Assembly (NCBI GenBank): GCA_022564665.1
Contig: JADFKZ010000008.1
Location: 1 to 35,794 of the forward strand
Reading direction: 5' to 3'
DNA length: 35,794 nucleotides
Source: Planctomycetota bacterium
GTDB lineage: Bacteria > Planctomycetota > Phycisphaerae > Phycisphaerales > SM1A02
In this document: positions 14,506-22,329 of the stretch, piece by piece
How positions within the stretch are numbered: position 1 is the stretch's first letter
How the letters are laid out: each line of letters starts with the position of its first letter
Position numbers and translations under genes: made by a program
Notes under the pieces: generated by a model
Database searches by the model: none
Told to the model about the DNA's origin: nothing
What the model saw: the letters and a program-made list of their open reading frames with translations, nothing else

Positions 14506-16479
14506 TCACTCCGGCACTTCCTCACTCCATTTCAGTTTCTCTTGCAATGCGGCCACCTGCGCATTCAGCTGTGGATCATCCGGGGCAAGGATAACCGCGC
14601 GAGTCATCGCCGCCAGCGCATCATCGATCTGACCGAGTTCTTCCCAGGCGTAGGCCAGCGCGGACAAGGCGGCGGGGTTCTCCGGGTCCACCGCCGTCAG
14701 CCGCTTAAGCACATCGACGGCTTCGTCGGCCCGGTCGACGTGCAAGAGCAGAAGCGACAGCCGGTACATCGATACCACGCTCTGTGGATCATGCTCGACG
14801 CCCCGGCGGCACAGCTGTATTGCCGCCTCCAACTGCCCCGTCTCCGCCAGCCACAACGCCACATCATCCCGGAGTTGAGCGAAGTCCGGGTGCTCGGCGA
14901 GCACGCCTTCGGCGTACGCCAAGGCTTCTGCTTCCCTGCCCTGGGCCCGGACGATCCGGGCCAGGTCTCTGGAGCGGACCTGGTTGGGCCGGCTTCGCTT
15001 GATCGCCCGTGCCAGATATCGCTCCGCCTCGCCCAGGTCACCTCTGTGCCAGTGGAGCCGCACCAGCCGCAGATCGATCCTCGGGTTGCCGGCGAGCCCG
15101 ATCCCCCCGTCGCCAATCCCCGAGGCGAGGCGGAAAAACCCCATCGCCCGCGCGACGGCCTTGTCGGCGTCGGCTGGCTGCGCCGGGGCGGATACCAGCC
15201 TTGCGGCCCGCCGCTCGGCAAGCACGCCCCCACCCTCCAGCGCGTTGACGAGACCGCTGTGAGCGGTCAGAGCGAGCACGATCACCACCAACCCGCCAAA
15301 CACCACCCCGGGCAGCTTCAGCCGGCCATGGTACTTGAGCTGGAATTGGTGAAACCGGACGTTGGCATCTCGAATGAGCCGCCACAGCTTCCAGGCGCCG
15401 AACGTGACGACGCCGGCAACACCGGCGGCCATCAACATCGGAACCAACGCATAGACACCGCGAACGGACAGGAACGACAGCAAAAAGACGATCGCGAGGC
15501 CAATCTCTTCCGGCCAGGTGAGATCGTAGATCCGCCGGGGCGTCTTCTTGACCCTCAGCTTCTTGAGCTGCGCGGGCCGACCGAATCCGAAATACAGCGC
15601 ATCGTTGGGGCAGACGCTCACGCAATCAAGGCATTTCATGCAACCTGGATCGACGACCATGCCGTACGCACGCACCTCTTCGTGGACACGGACATTGGAG
15701 GTACACACCGCAGTGCAGTGGCCGCACTGCTCGCAGGCATCCGTGACACGGATCCGCCCGACGGCGAACTCGTCCAGCGGGGCGAAGAAACCCCCGTAGG
15801 GACACCCGTAGGTGCAGAATCCCTTGGACCCTAGAAAATAGACCGCCGCGAAGCCGCAGATGAGCAGGAAGGGGATCGCAACCAGCGGGCCGGCGAACGA
15901 CTGCCAGAAATCGGCGGTCGTGAAGTGTGTCGAGACGCCTGGCCACTTCAGGTCGGGCTGGACCCAGGGGGCGACCGCCAAGCGGTAGAAGGCCGGCCAG
16001 ACAAACATGTACAGCGCCAGCAGGAGCGGCACGTAGATCAGCAGGCGGGACCGAAACGGCTTGGGTCGTACGCCCATCTTCTTCATGATCCAGCTGCAAA
16101 GGTCCTGCAGAAGCACCACGTGGCACGCCCAACCGCAGAACCACCGGCCCATGATCAAAGTCGAGACCAGAGTCAGCGCGAAGAAAATCAAACCGGCATT
16201 CACCACGCCGTCCTTGGCGAACTCCATCGACTCCGAGGGCTCGACCGGCGTAATCGTCCTGCCGCCGAACCATCCATATTTCCGGCTGAGCAGCCACAGG
16301 ACGATATGGCCGATGATCAGCAGTTGAACCGTCGCCAGCACGATCGCCCGGCGTCGACCGGACCTGGATCTGCGGACCGTGCCGCGGGGGTTGTGCTCCC
16401 TGGACAGAACGGGCAGGCTGATCGTGCCCCGCTGGTCGAGATCCGAGGCGGTACATGGAGTGCCGGATGCCATCGTCAC
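14506..16479 (-). CDS. NapH/NosR/CcoG-like membrane [4Fe-4S] polyferredoxin with TPR tail
   Basis: This 657-residue protein fuses an electron-transfer membrane module to a helical-repeat tail. Hydrophobic segments lie near 45-64, 92-110, 147-162, 198-216, 326-337, 343-364 and 390-407. Two membrane-edge cysteine motifs, WFCGWACH (113-120) and GFCTYGCPYG (220-229), are typical of NapH/NosR/RdxA proteins. Two ferredoxin clusters follow: CEQCGHCTAVC (249-259) and CMKCLDCVSVCP (280-291). Residues about 430-650 form TPR-like pairs. Electron transfer to a periplasmic or membrane partner is known for the family; the tail suggests assembly with a protein partner. GTG 16479 and ATG 16473 are both possible starts. 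No nos, nap or cco gene is adjacent. Confidence 0.88.
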   Translation of the reverse strand: MTMASGTPCTASDLDQRGTISLPVLSREHNPRGTVRRSRSGRRRAIVLATVQLLIIGHIVLWLLSRKYGWFGGRTITPVEPSESMEFAKDGVVNAGLIFFALTLVSTLIMGRWFCGWACHVVLLQDLCSWIMKKMGVRPKPFRSRLLIYVPLLLALYMFVWPAFYRLAVAPWVQPDLKWPGVSTHFTTADFWQSFAGPLVAIPFLLICGFAAVYFLGSKGFCTYGCPYGGFFAPLDEFAVGRIRVTDACEQCGHCTAVCTSNVRVHEEVRAYGMVVDPGCMKCLDCVSVCPNDALYFGFGRPAQLKKLRVKKTPRRIYDLTWPEEIGLAIVFLLSFLSVRGVYALVPMLMAAGVAGVVTFGAWKLWRLIRDANVRFHQFQLKYHGRLKLPGVVFGGLVVIVLALTAHSGLVNALEGGGVLAERRAARLVSAPAQPADADKAVARAMGFFRLASGIGDGGIGLAGNPRIDLRLVRLHWHRGDLGEAERYLARAIKRSRPNQVRSRDLARIVRAQGREAEALAYAEGVLAEHPDFAQLRDDVALWLAETGQLEAAIQLCRRGVEHDPQSVVSMYRLSLLLLHVDRADEAVDVLKRLTAVDPENPAALSALAYAWEELGQIDDALAAMTRAVILAPDDPQLNAQVAALQEKLKWSEEVPE

Positions 16480-16849
16480 ACAATCATAGAAAGCTGAGTC
16501 GGCGAAGGATCTAGCTGATAATCAACCAAAACAAAACCCCGGGCGCTCGGGCACCGGGATCAAGAGCCGCTAACAGAATGAGTCCGTCGGCCCGAGAGCG
16601 AGCGAGAAGGACGCATGGGCTTTGTTCTGCGGCCGCTTGCGGTCCATGGCGGGCGCGGCCGAGGGAGGGCAAAGCAGGCGATGCCGACTTGTGTGCTCGG
16701 GCCTTCGGCCCGAGGGGGCATCGTCGATGCAGCCCCCCGTCGCCCGGAGGGCGACAACAGCTTCCGCCCGGCGGCCTCGCAGCCGCTCGAAGCCAGGAAT
16801 CATTCTGTTAGGGGCTCAAAAGTCGTACAGGCGGTCGAACCGCTGCTGG
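16480..16849. other. Intergenic region filled by a TIR element
   Basis: This 370-nt gap between the sigma-factor stop and the polyferredoxin start (both minus strand) is mostly the TIR element at 16564-16817. The remaining 16500-16560 is A-rich, then CCCGGGCGCTCGGGCACCGGG-like, and could hold the polyferredoxin promoter. No gene is seen. Confidence 0.5.
16564..16817. mobile_element. MITE-like element with 18-bp inverted ends
   Basis: The left end GAGCCGCTAACAGAATGA (16564-16581) and right end TCATTCTGTTAGGGGCTC (16800-16817) are reverse complements with one mismatch. The 254-bp element is GC-rich, has internal hairpins (GGGCCTTCGGCCC, CGCCCGGAGGGCG) and no credible gene. AA flanks both sides. 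The ACAGAAT end motif is shared with the 86-bp hairpin repeat family. Confidence 0.68.
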
Positions 16850-17899
16850 TCAATTGTCGTGCGGCTCGAGGACGTTGTGCTCCTGGTCGCCCTCGTCTCG
16901 TCGTGCGTTTTCCTCGACGGCGACCCGGATCTTATCCAACGCCTTGTTCTGGATCTGGCGCACCCGCTCCTTGGTGACGCCGATGATCTGGCCCACCTGC
17001 TCGAGGGTGAGCGGCGCGCAATCCTCGCCGCCGTCAAGACCGAACCGGTGATAGATCACAGTCTGTTCGACGTTGGTGAGCTCGGCCTGACCACTGGTCA
17101 CGATGTGCTTGACCTCCTGGGCGGCGTCGACCTCGCGGTCCCGCCGAACCATCTCCAGGTGGTTGGACTTCTCCATGGCCGGATCAAAGTCCGTGGGGAA
17201 TCGCTGGCGATACTTGCTCAGCTTCATCCCCTGCCGGCTGAACGCCTTGAGTATGGCGCGACACGCGTAGGTCGAGAACTTGAAGCCACGGCCGCAGTCG
17301 AACTTATCAACCGACCGCAGAAGGGCCATGTTGCCCTCGCTGACCAAGTCGGCAAAGTCCACCTCGCTCATCCGGGTGCGTTTGGCCATCGCCAGCACCA
17401 GGGCCAGGTTGGTCTCGGCGATCTGCTCGCGGTACCGCGTCGACGTCCTGTACCAGACCAGCAGCTCACGGGCCTGCGACTCGGTGGGCTCCTTGGGACC
17501 GATGTCCAGCTGGAGCTGCCGCACGCGGTGGCGGGCGAAGTTGTACTTGAGGAACAGCACCCGCTCCTGGGCGGCGGAGAGAAGGATTGTGCCGGTATTC
17601 TTCGACGTCGAGTGGCGGCCGGGCTCCGGGTCATCCATCAACGGCCGGTACCACGACACATCGGGGCGCTCGATCTTCGGCGCCTCGTCATAGATCCGCG
17701 TTTCGGCGTCGCGACGGGCGAACTCCTCGGAGTTGATGAAATCCATCGGCTCAGAGAGAATCTGGTGCAGCAGATGCTCCTCTTGGGTGGTGAGGCCCCC
17801 CTGACCGGCGGAAGCCTCACCGTCGGACTGCAGCCTGACCCGCCGACGCTGGCGGATCCGGCTGAGAGGTGAGTTGTCGCCGATCATCGCCTGGATCAT
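16850..17899 (-). CDS. RNA polymerase sigma-70 family factor (RpoD/SigA-like, group 2-like)
   Basis: This 349-residue sigma factor directs RNA polymerase to promoters. Region 2 is clear around 166-225 (NLALVLAMAKRT, DLVSEGNMALLRSVDKFD, GFKFSTYACRAI). Region 4 has a helix-turn-helix near 300-335 (LTLEQVGQIIGVTKERVRQI). There is no region 1.1. The -10-recognition helix reads FSTYACRAILKAF rather than FSTYATWWIRQAI, which fits an alternative factor more than the primary one. ATG 17899 is the longest start; ATG 17887 is an option. Its upstream region contains a CRP/FNR-like operator (17957-17976), suggesting regulated expression. Confidence 0.92.
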   Translation of the reverse strand: MIQAMIGDNSPLSRIRQRRRVRLQSDGEASAGQGGLTTQEEHLLHQILSEPMDFINSEEFARRDAETRIYDEAPKIERPDVSWYRPLMDDPEPGRHSTSKNTGTILLSAAQERVLFLKYNFARHRVRQLQLDIGPKEPTESQARELLVWYRTSTRYREQIAETNLALVLAMAKRTRMSEVDFADLVSEGNMALLRSVDKFDCGRGFKFSTYACRAILKAFSRQGMKLSKYRQRFPTDFDPAMEKSNHLEMVRRDREVDAAQEVKHIVTSGQAELTNVEQTVIYHRFGLDGGEDCAPLTLEQVGQIIGVTKERVRQIQNKALDKIRVAVEENARRDEGDQEHNVLEPHDN

Positions 17900-18293
17900 G
17901 TCTGCGGTCCCTGGCTCCCCTTACTTCTTCCGAACATAGCAGCACGCATTTCCCTACTTGTGAAAAAAATCACAAGCGAAGGGAATGGTACTACAAATAG
18001 CAGAAACCTTATACTCCTTAACCTATACAACGGTTCTGAGCCTTAGAAATATTCTAATTACGCGTCCAAATCTAGGGCAGCCCCCCCCGGCGGGTCGGCA
18101 GGGGCAGGAACGGCGTGGTCGGATTCAGGGGCCCCCTCCTGCCGGGACGAAGAATCGCAGACGCCCATCTCCAGGATTCTCAGGAGGCCCGCTCAAGTTC
18201 AGACACGCCGGCGGGCGGTTTGTTCGCGCGCTGGAGGGCGGTTTTGCAACCTCCTCGTGCGGAGGGATCGGCTACAAACCAGCTTCCGCGCCA
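17900..18293. other. AT-rich promoter region of the sigma gene and GC-rich ndk trailer
   Basis: This 394-nt gap has two parts. 17935-18060 is strikingly AT-rich for this window and holds two palindromes: the CRP-like site, and TTAGAA-ATA-TTCTAA at 18043-18057. A TATAAG-like -10 on the minus strand is near 18008-18013. 18060-18293 is GC-rich with a C8 run and CGGCAGG/CCTGCCG long-range pairing, and is probably untranslated. Confidence 0.55.
17957..17976. promoter_or_regulatory. CRP/FNR-family operator-like palindrome upstream of the sigma factor
   Basis: CTTGTGA-AAAAAA-TCACAAG is a perfect 7+7 palindrome containing TGTGA-N6-TCACA, the consensus half-sites and spacing of E. coli CRP. An outer TTCCC/GGGAA pair (17950-17954, 17981-17985) extends the symmetry. 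It lies about 58-77 nt upstream of the sigma start codon. No CRP/FNR gene is in the window, so the binding protein is unknown. Confidence 0.55.
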
Positions 18294-18764
18294 CTACTCC
18301 GGCTGGCCGCTGGAGAGGTCATAGACCCAGCTCTCGATCGCACGCTCGTAGTCCACCAGGTCGCCCGGAGGGAAGAAGATCGCAAGCTCCCGCTGGGCCG
18401 AGTCCGGCCCGTCGCTGCCATGGACGAGGTTAAAGCTGTTGGAGAGGCCGAAATCTCCCCGGATCGTGCCAGGATCGGCCTGCGACCCGAAGGTCTCTCC
18501 AATCAGCTTGCGACAGATGGTAATCGCCCCCAGACCTCGAACCGCCAGCACCATCACCGGCGAGGAGGTCATGAAACGCAGCAGCCCCTCGTAAAAGGGC
18601 TTGCCCCGATGGGGCTCATAGAGACGCTCGGCGAGCTGGCTGCTGAGCTGCAGGAACCTGGCCCCCACCATCCGGAGGCCCGCCTCCTCCAGGCGGCTTA
18701 TGATCCGCCCCACCAGACCCCTCTGCACGGCATCCGGCTTCAGGATGATCAGCGTGGTTTCCAT
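18294..18764 (-). CDS. ndk: Nucleoside diphosphate kinase
   Basis: Ndk transfers the gamma phosphate from ATP to other nucleoside diphosphates by a phospho-histidine intermediate, balancing NTP and dNTP pools. The 156-residue length is normal. The active-site H115 lies in NLVHGSDGPDSAQRE, where the family usually has NxxHGSDSxxSAxxE, and the N-terminus METTLIILKPDAVQRGLVG is canonical. ATG 18764 is preferred; ATG 18770 is two codons earlier. A longer frame reaches 18929 but would overlap the Topo VI B start and shows no conservation. It diverges from top6B with about 155 nt between them. Confidence 0.96.
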   Translation of the reverse strand: METTLIILKPDAVQRGLVGRIISRLEEAGLRMVGARFLQLSSQLAERLYEPHRGKPFYEGLLRFMTSSPVMVLAVRGLGAITICRKLIGETFGSQADPGTIRGDFGLSNSFNLVHGSDGPDSAQRELAIFFPPGDLVDYERAIESWVYDLSSGQPE

Positions 18765-18919
18765 GGTCATGGGAGGGCCCAAAGATACACGACCCCGGTT
18801 CTTTTGACCTTTTCCATCCACGTGGTCGTCCTGGGAGCCGATTCGATCTGTCGGCCGCACACCCGCGCCCCCATCTAGAATCCCCTCCGCCGAAGGCCCT
18901 GAGCCCGACAACGCCACAG

Positions 18920-20848
18920 ATGGCAGCAATGAGCGCCCAATTGGACACGCAAGCCGCCTCGAGGCGCAAGGAGAGCACCTTGGCGTCGCGTAGCCGGAAC
19001 GCCCGGAGACGCCGGCAAGGGACGCCGGCCCCTCCGCACACAGTGAGCCGCCGGGAATCCCTGAAGACTGCCGGAGCCCCCGGCAAGCGACCGAGCCCTG
19101 ATGGCCGCACTCACGCGACGGCTGAGACGATGGCCGGCCAGCAGCGGGAGATCTCCGTCAGCGAGTTCTTCGCCAAGAATCGCCATCTGCTGGGGTTCGA
19201 CAACCCACGAAAGGCGCTGCTGGCCACCGTCAAGGAGGCGGTGGACAACGCGCTGGACGCCTGCGAGGAAGCCGGGATCCTCCCCGACATCCGCGTCGAG
19301 ATCTTGTCGCTCACCGAGACGCGATTCAAGATCACCGTCAGGGACAACGGTCCGGGGATCGTCCGAAAGCAGATCGATCTGATATTCGGCAAGCTGCTGT
19401 ACGGGTCGAAGTTCCACAGGCTGAAGATGTCCCGAGGCCAGCAGGGCATCGGGATCTCCGCAGCGGGGATGTACGGGCTGATGACGACCGGCAAGCCGGT
19501 GCTGATCATCTCCAGGACCTCCAAGCGCAAGCCCACCCACGAGGTCGTCCTGAAGATGGACACCTCCAAGAACAAGCCCGACATCATCAGCGACACCGAG
19601 CACCCCGGGGAAAACACGCTCTTTCCCGACGGGCACGGCACCCAGGTGGTGATCGAGCTGGAGGGCCGGTACCAGAAGGGCCGCCAGTCGATCGATGAGT
19701 ACCTCGAGCAGACGGCGATCGCCAACCCCCACGCGCGGATCACCTTCGTCACCCCGAGCAACGAGACGATCGAGTTCCCGCGGACGGTCAAGGAGCTTCC
19801 CGCCGACGCCAAGGAGATCAAGCCGCACCCCAGGGGGATTGAGCTGGGCACGCTCATCCAGATGCTCGAGCGGACCGGTGCGACCCAGCTGGGGGGGTTC
19901 CTCAAGAACGACTTCTGCCGCGTCGGCCCGGCCAAGGCCAAGGAGATCTGCTCCAAGGCGGGGCTGACCACCCGCAGCTGGGTCAAGCAGCTCGGCCACG
20001 CCGAGGCCGAGGCGCTCTACAACGCCATCCAGGAAGTCAGGATCACCGCGCCACCCATGGATTGCGTCGTGCCGATCGGCCCCAAGGCGCTTCTGTCGGG
20101 GCTGCTGAAAGAGGTCAAGGCCGAGTTCTATGCCGCCAGCTCACGCTCGCCGGCGGTCTATCGCGGCAACCCCTTCCTGATCGAGGCAGCGCTGGCCTAC
20201 GGCGGTGACTTGAATGTCGACGAGCCGGCCCGTGTCCTGCGGTTCGCCAACCGCGTCCCCCTGCTCTACCAGCAGTCCGCCTGCGCAAGCTTCAAGGCCA
20301 CCGTGGAAACCAGCTGGCGTAGCTACGAGCTGAGCCAGCCCAAGGGCTCGCTTCCGCAGGGCCCGCTGATGATCATGATCCACATGGCCAGCGTGTGGGT
20401 GCCATTCACCAGCGAGTCCAAGGAAGCGATCGCCGATTACGACGAGATCCGCAAGGAGATGAAGTTGGCGCTGCAGGAGTGCGGCCGAAAGCTCGGCACC
20501 TACGTCCGCCGTCGCAAACGAATGGATCGCCAGTCCCACGCACGCGACGTGCTCCTGCGGTACATCGGTGAGATCTCAAAGAGCTGCGAGGGCATGACCG
20601 GCACCAGCGCCAAGAAAATCTATGACGCCCTCATGAAGCAGGCGAAGAAAAAGACCGCCGAGGCCGACGCCATTCTCGACGAGGAGGGCAAGGTCATTCG
20701 AAAGGTCGATGATGCCGACACCGTCATCGTCCAGGAGCGCCAGGGCGGCGGCGAAGGCGCGTTTGCCCAGGACCTCTTCAACGATGAGCCCGCCGGCCCC
20801 AGGCAAACAAAGAAGAAAAAGAGCATGAAGAACAAGAGGAAGAAGTGA
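18920..20848 (+). CDS. top6B: DNA topoisomerase VI subunit B (GHKL ATPase)
   Basis: Top6B drives ATP-dependent strand passage by the type IIB topoisomerase VI. GHKL motifs are intact: N-box KEAVDNALDACEEAG (N110), RDNGPGI (141-147), RGQQGIGISAAGMYG (172-186) and GHGTQV. The H2TH region follows (TQLGGFLKNDFCRVGPAKAK) and then the transducer. The protein ends with a lysine-rich tail (QTKKKKSMKNKRKK). The core begins at ATG 19130 (MAGQQREISVSEFFAKNRHL), matching archaeal starts. The 70 residues before it are basic and disordered-looking; whether they are translated is unsure, so the longest frame is given. Topo VI is common in archaea and plants but patchy in bacteria. top6A follows 229 nt downstream. 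Confidence 0.94.
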   Translation: MAAMSAQLDTQAASRRKESTLASRSRNARRRRQGTPAPPHTVSRRESLKTAGAPGKRPSPDGRTHATAETMAGQQREISVSEFFAKNRHLLGFDNPRKALLATVKEAVDNALDACEEAGILPDIRVEILSLTETRFKITVRDNGPGIVRKQIDLIFGKLLYGSKFHRLKMSRGQQGIGISAAGMYGLMTTGKPVLIISRTSKRKPTHEVVLKMDTSKNKPDIISDTEHPGENTLFPDGHGTQVVIELEGRYQKGRQSIDEYLEQTAIANPHARITFVTPSNETIEFPRTVKELPADAKEIKPHPRGIELGTLIQMLERTGATQLGGFLKNDFCRVGPAKAKEICSKAGLTTRSWVKQLGHAEAEALYNAIQEVRITAPPMDCVVPIGPKALLSGLLKEVKAEFYAASSRSPAVYRGNPFLIEAALAYGGDLNVDEPARVLRFANRVPLLYQQSACASFKATVETSWRSYELSQPKGSLPQGPLMIMIHMASVWVPFTSESKEAIADYDEIRKEMKLALQECGRKLGTYVRRRKRMDRQSHARDVLLRYIGEISKSCEGMTGTSAKKIYDALMKQAKKKTAEADAILDEEGKVIRKVDDADTVIVQERQGGGEGAFAQDLFNDEPAGPRQTKKKKSMKNKRKK

Positions 20849-20894
20849 CGGACTGACGGAGCCCAGCCCCACAGCTGCGCCCGGCCAGAGCCGC

Positions 20895-20980
20895 GCCCGG
20901 CAGGATGCCGGGCATCCCGAGCGGCGAAGCCGCGAAGGCTCAGCTGCGCAGGCAAGGACGCCAAGCAGCTGACAGAATAA
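20895..20980 (+). repeat. 86-bp structured repeat, unit 1
   Basis: The unit contains a perfect 8-bp hairpin (GCCCGGCA-GGA-TGCCGGGC) and a CGGCGAAGCCG arm. CAGCTGC...GCAGCTG arms pair 7 bp. It ends GACAGAATAA. It is directly repeated as unit 2 with a few differences, and both lie between top6B and top6A. Inverted relatives are at 34111-34194 and, partly, 34290 onward and 34402 onward. Confidence 0.8.
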
Positions 20981-21065
20981 GCCCGGCAGGATGCCGGGCA
21001 TCCCGAGCGGCGAAGCCGCGAAGGCTCAGCTGCGCCGGCAGGACGCCAAGCAGCTGACAGAATAA
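20981..21065 (+). repeat. Structured repeat, unit 2 (tandem with unit 1)
   Basis: This unit is nearly identical to unit 1 over 85 nt; the main difference is GCCGGCAGGACGCC in place of GCAGGCAAGGACGCC. It ends 12 nt before the top6A start codon, so it forms the immediate leader of top6A and could influence its translation. Confidence 0.8.
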
Positions 21066-21077
21066 GAGCAACGCGAC

Positions 21078-22271
21078 ATGGCCACGAAGAAGACTGCCCA
21101 AACAAGCACGAAGAAGACCGCGAAGAAGACCAGCCGCACAAAGTCGACGGTTGCCGGCGACGCCGACAGCCTCACCAGGAAACGCGACCAGGAGACGATC
21201 ACCAAGATCAAGGGAATGGGCGCCCACGTGGTCTCCAGAAGTCTGGCCCTCGAAGAGCCGTTCGTTGACATCCCGCTTCGGACCGTTTCCAACACGCGGT
21301 TCAACAAGAAAAAGCGGATCCTCCAGATGGGTGACAACACCCAACGCCGCGATCTGTTCAACCTCGGCCAGGCCCGGAAGTTCATGCAGACGATATTGCT
21401 CGCCGACGGGTGCAAGGATCTCATCGAGGCCGACAAGACGCTGAGCCTCCGGGGAATGTATTACAAGAGCCTGCACACCATCGCAGGCACCAAGGAAAGG
21501 ACATTCGACGACCAGGCCGAGTCCGATCCAATCCTCGAAGACCTCGAAGTCTCTCTGGGGGCGCTGCGCGAGGAGCTTCACGTCTTCGCCAAGGAAGCCG
21601 GCAAGATGGTCGGCAACGTCACGATCATCGACAACGGGGACGAGATCGACTGTCGTCATATGGGCTCGGGCGGGTACGCCATCCCCAGCATTGTCGAGCC
21701 GCGCGTGATCCAGTTCGGCAAGTGCGAGGCGAAGTTCGTCCTGCACGTCGAAAAGGGAACAGTCTGGAGTCGCTTCAACGAGGACAAGTTCTGGAAGACG
21801 CACAACTGCATTCTCACCGAAGGTGGCGGCCAGCCGCCACGCGGCGTGCGGCGGCTATTGAGGCGGCTCCACGACGAGTTGGGGCTGCCGGTCTACTGCC
21901 TGCTCGACTGTGACCCCTGGGGGCACTACATCTACAGTGTGATCAAGCAGGGATCGATCAACCTCGCCTTCGAGAGCCGGCGCATGGCGGTCCCCGACGC
22001 GAAGTTCATCGGCCTGCGCGCCGATGACTACCAACGGTGCGACCTGAGCGACGACGTCAAGATCGATCTCAACGATCGTGACATCACCCGGGCCAAGCAG
22101 ATCGCCAACTATCCGTGGTTCAAGGACAAGAAGCCGTGGCAGCAGGAAATCAAGAAGATGCTCTCAAACGGCTTCAAGATGGAGGTCGAGTCGCTGATCA
22201 CAAAGGACATCTCCTACGTGACGGAGATATACACCCCCCAACGAATACGCGAGGCTGATTTCTTGGACTGA
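21078..22271 (+). CDS. top6A: DNA topoisomerase VI subunit A (Spo11-like DNA-cleaving subunit)
   Basis: Top6A makes the transient double-strand break for topoisomerase VI. The 397-residue protein has the CAP/5Y domain with the catalytic tyrosine in LSLRGMYYKSL (Y128 or Y129). It has a TOPRIM domain with E225 in HVEKG and D277/D279 in LLDCDPWGHYIY, which binds Mg. Family length is about 370-390, so the extra sequence is the first 24 residues, a Lys/Thr/Ser-rich histone-H1-like tail (KKTAQTSTKKTAKKTSRTKS). ATG 21078 starts just after the structured repeat pair; no good Shine-Dalgarno is seen. Pairing with top6B makes a true Topo VI rather than a lone Spo11 homologue. It is convergent with the sensor kinase. 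Confidence 0.95.
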   Translation: MATKKTAQTSTKKTAKKTSRTKSTVAGDADSLTRKRDQETITKIKGMGAHVVSRSLALEEPFVDIPLRTVSNTRFNKKKRILQMGDNTQRRDLFNLGQARKFMQTILLADGCKDLIEADKTLSLRGMYYKSLHTIAGTKERTFDDQAESDPILEDLEVSLGALREELHVFAKEAGKMVGNVTIIDNGDEIDCRHMGSGGYAIPSIVEPRVIQFGKCEAKFVLHVEKGTVWSRFNEDKFWKTHNCILTEGGGQPPRGVRRLLRRLHDELGLPVYCLLDCDPWGHYIYSVIKQGSINLAFESRRMAVPDAKFIGLRADDYQRCDLSDDVKIDLNDRDITRAKQIANYPWFKDKKPWQQEIKKMLSNGFKMEVESLITKDISYVTEIYTPQRIREADFLD

Positions 22272-22272
22272 C

Positions 22273-22320
22273 AGGGGGTCGGCTATTCCCCACCGCCTGA
22301 CTTCTGACCCGGGCCCCCTG
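22273..22320. terminator. Possible terminator between top6A and the sensor kinase
   Basis: AGGGGGTC at 22273-22280 can pair with GACCC and CCCCCT near 22305-22320 in the 58-nt gap between two convergent genes. The loop is long and there is no T tract. It is a weak call from position and complementarity. Confidence 0.3.
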
Positions 22321-22329
22321 GCGCCTGTA

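Noticed and set aside
16622-17872. Long open frame on the plus strand opposite the sigma factor
   Set aside because: It mirrors the sigma gene in a high-GC region and its protein has no recognisable domain; the minus-strand frame has clear sigma regions 2 and 4.
18765-18929. Extension of ndk to 18929
   Set aside because: The upstream codons overlap the top6B start region and add nothing conserved; Ndk proteins begin at the METTLIILKP position.
20895-21065. CRISPR-like repeats
   Set aside because: Only two adjacent 85-86-bp units with no spacers; they are structured dispersed repeats.
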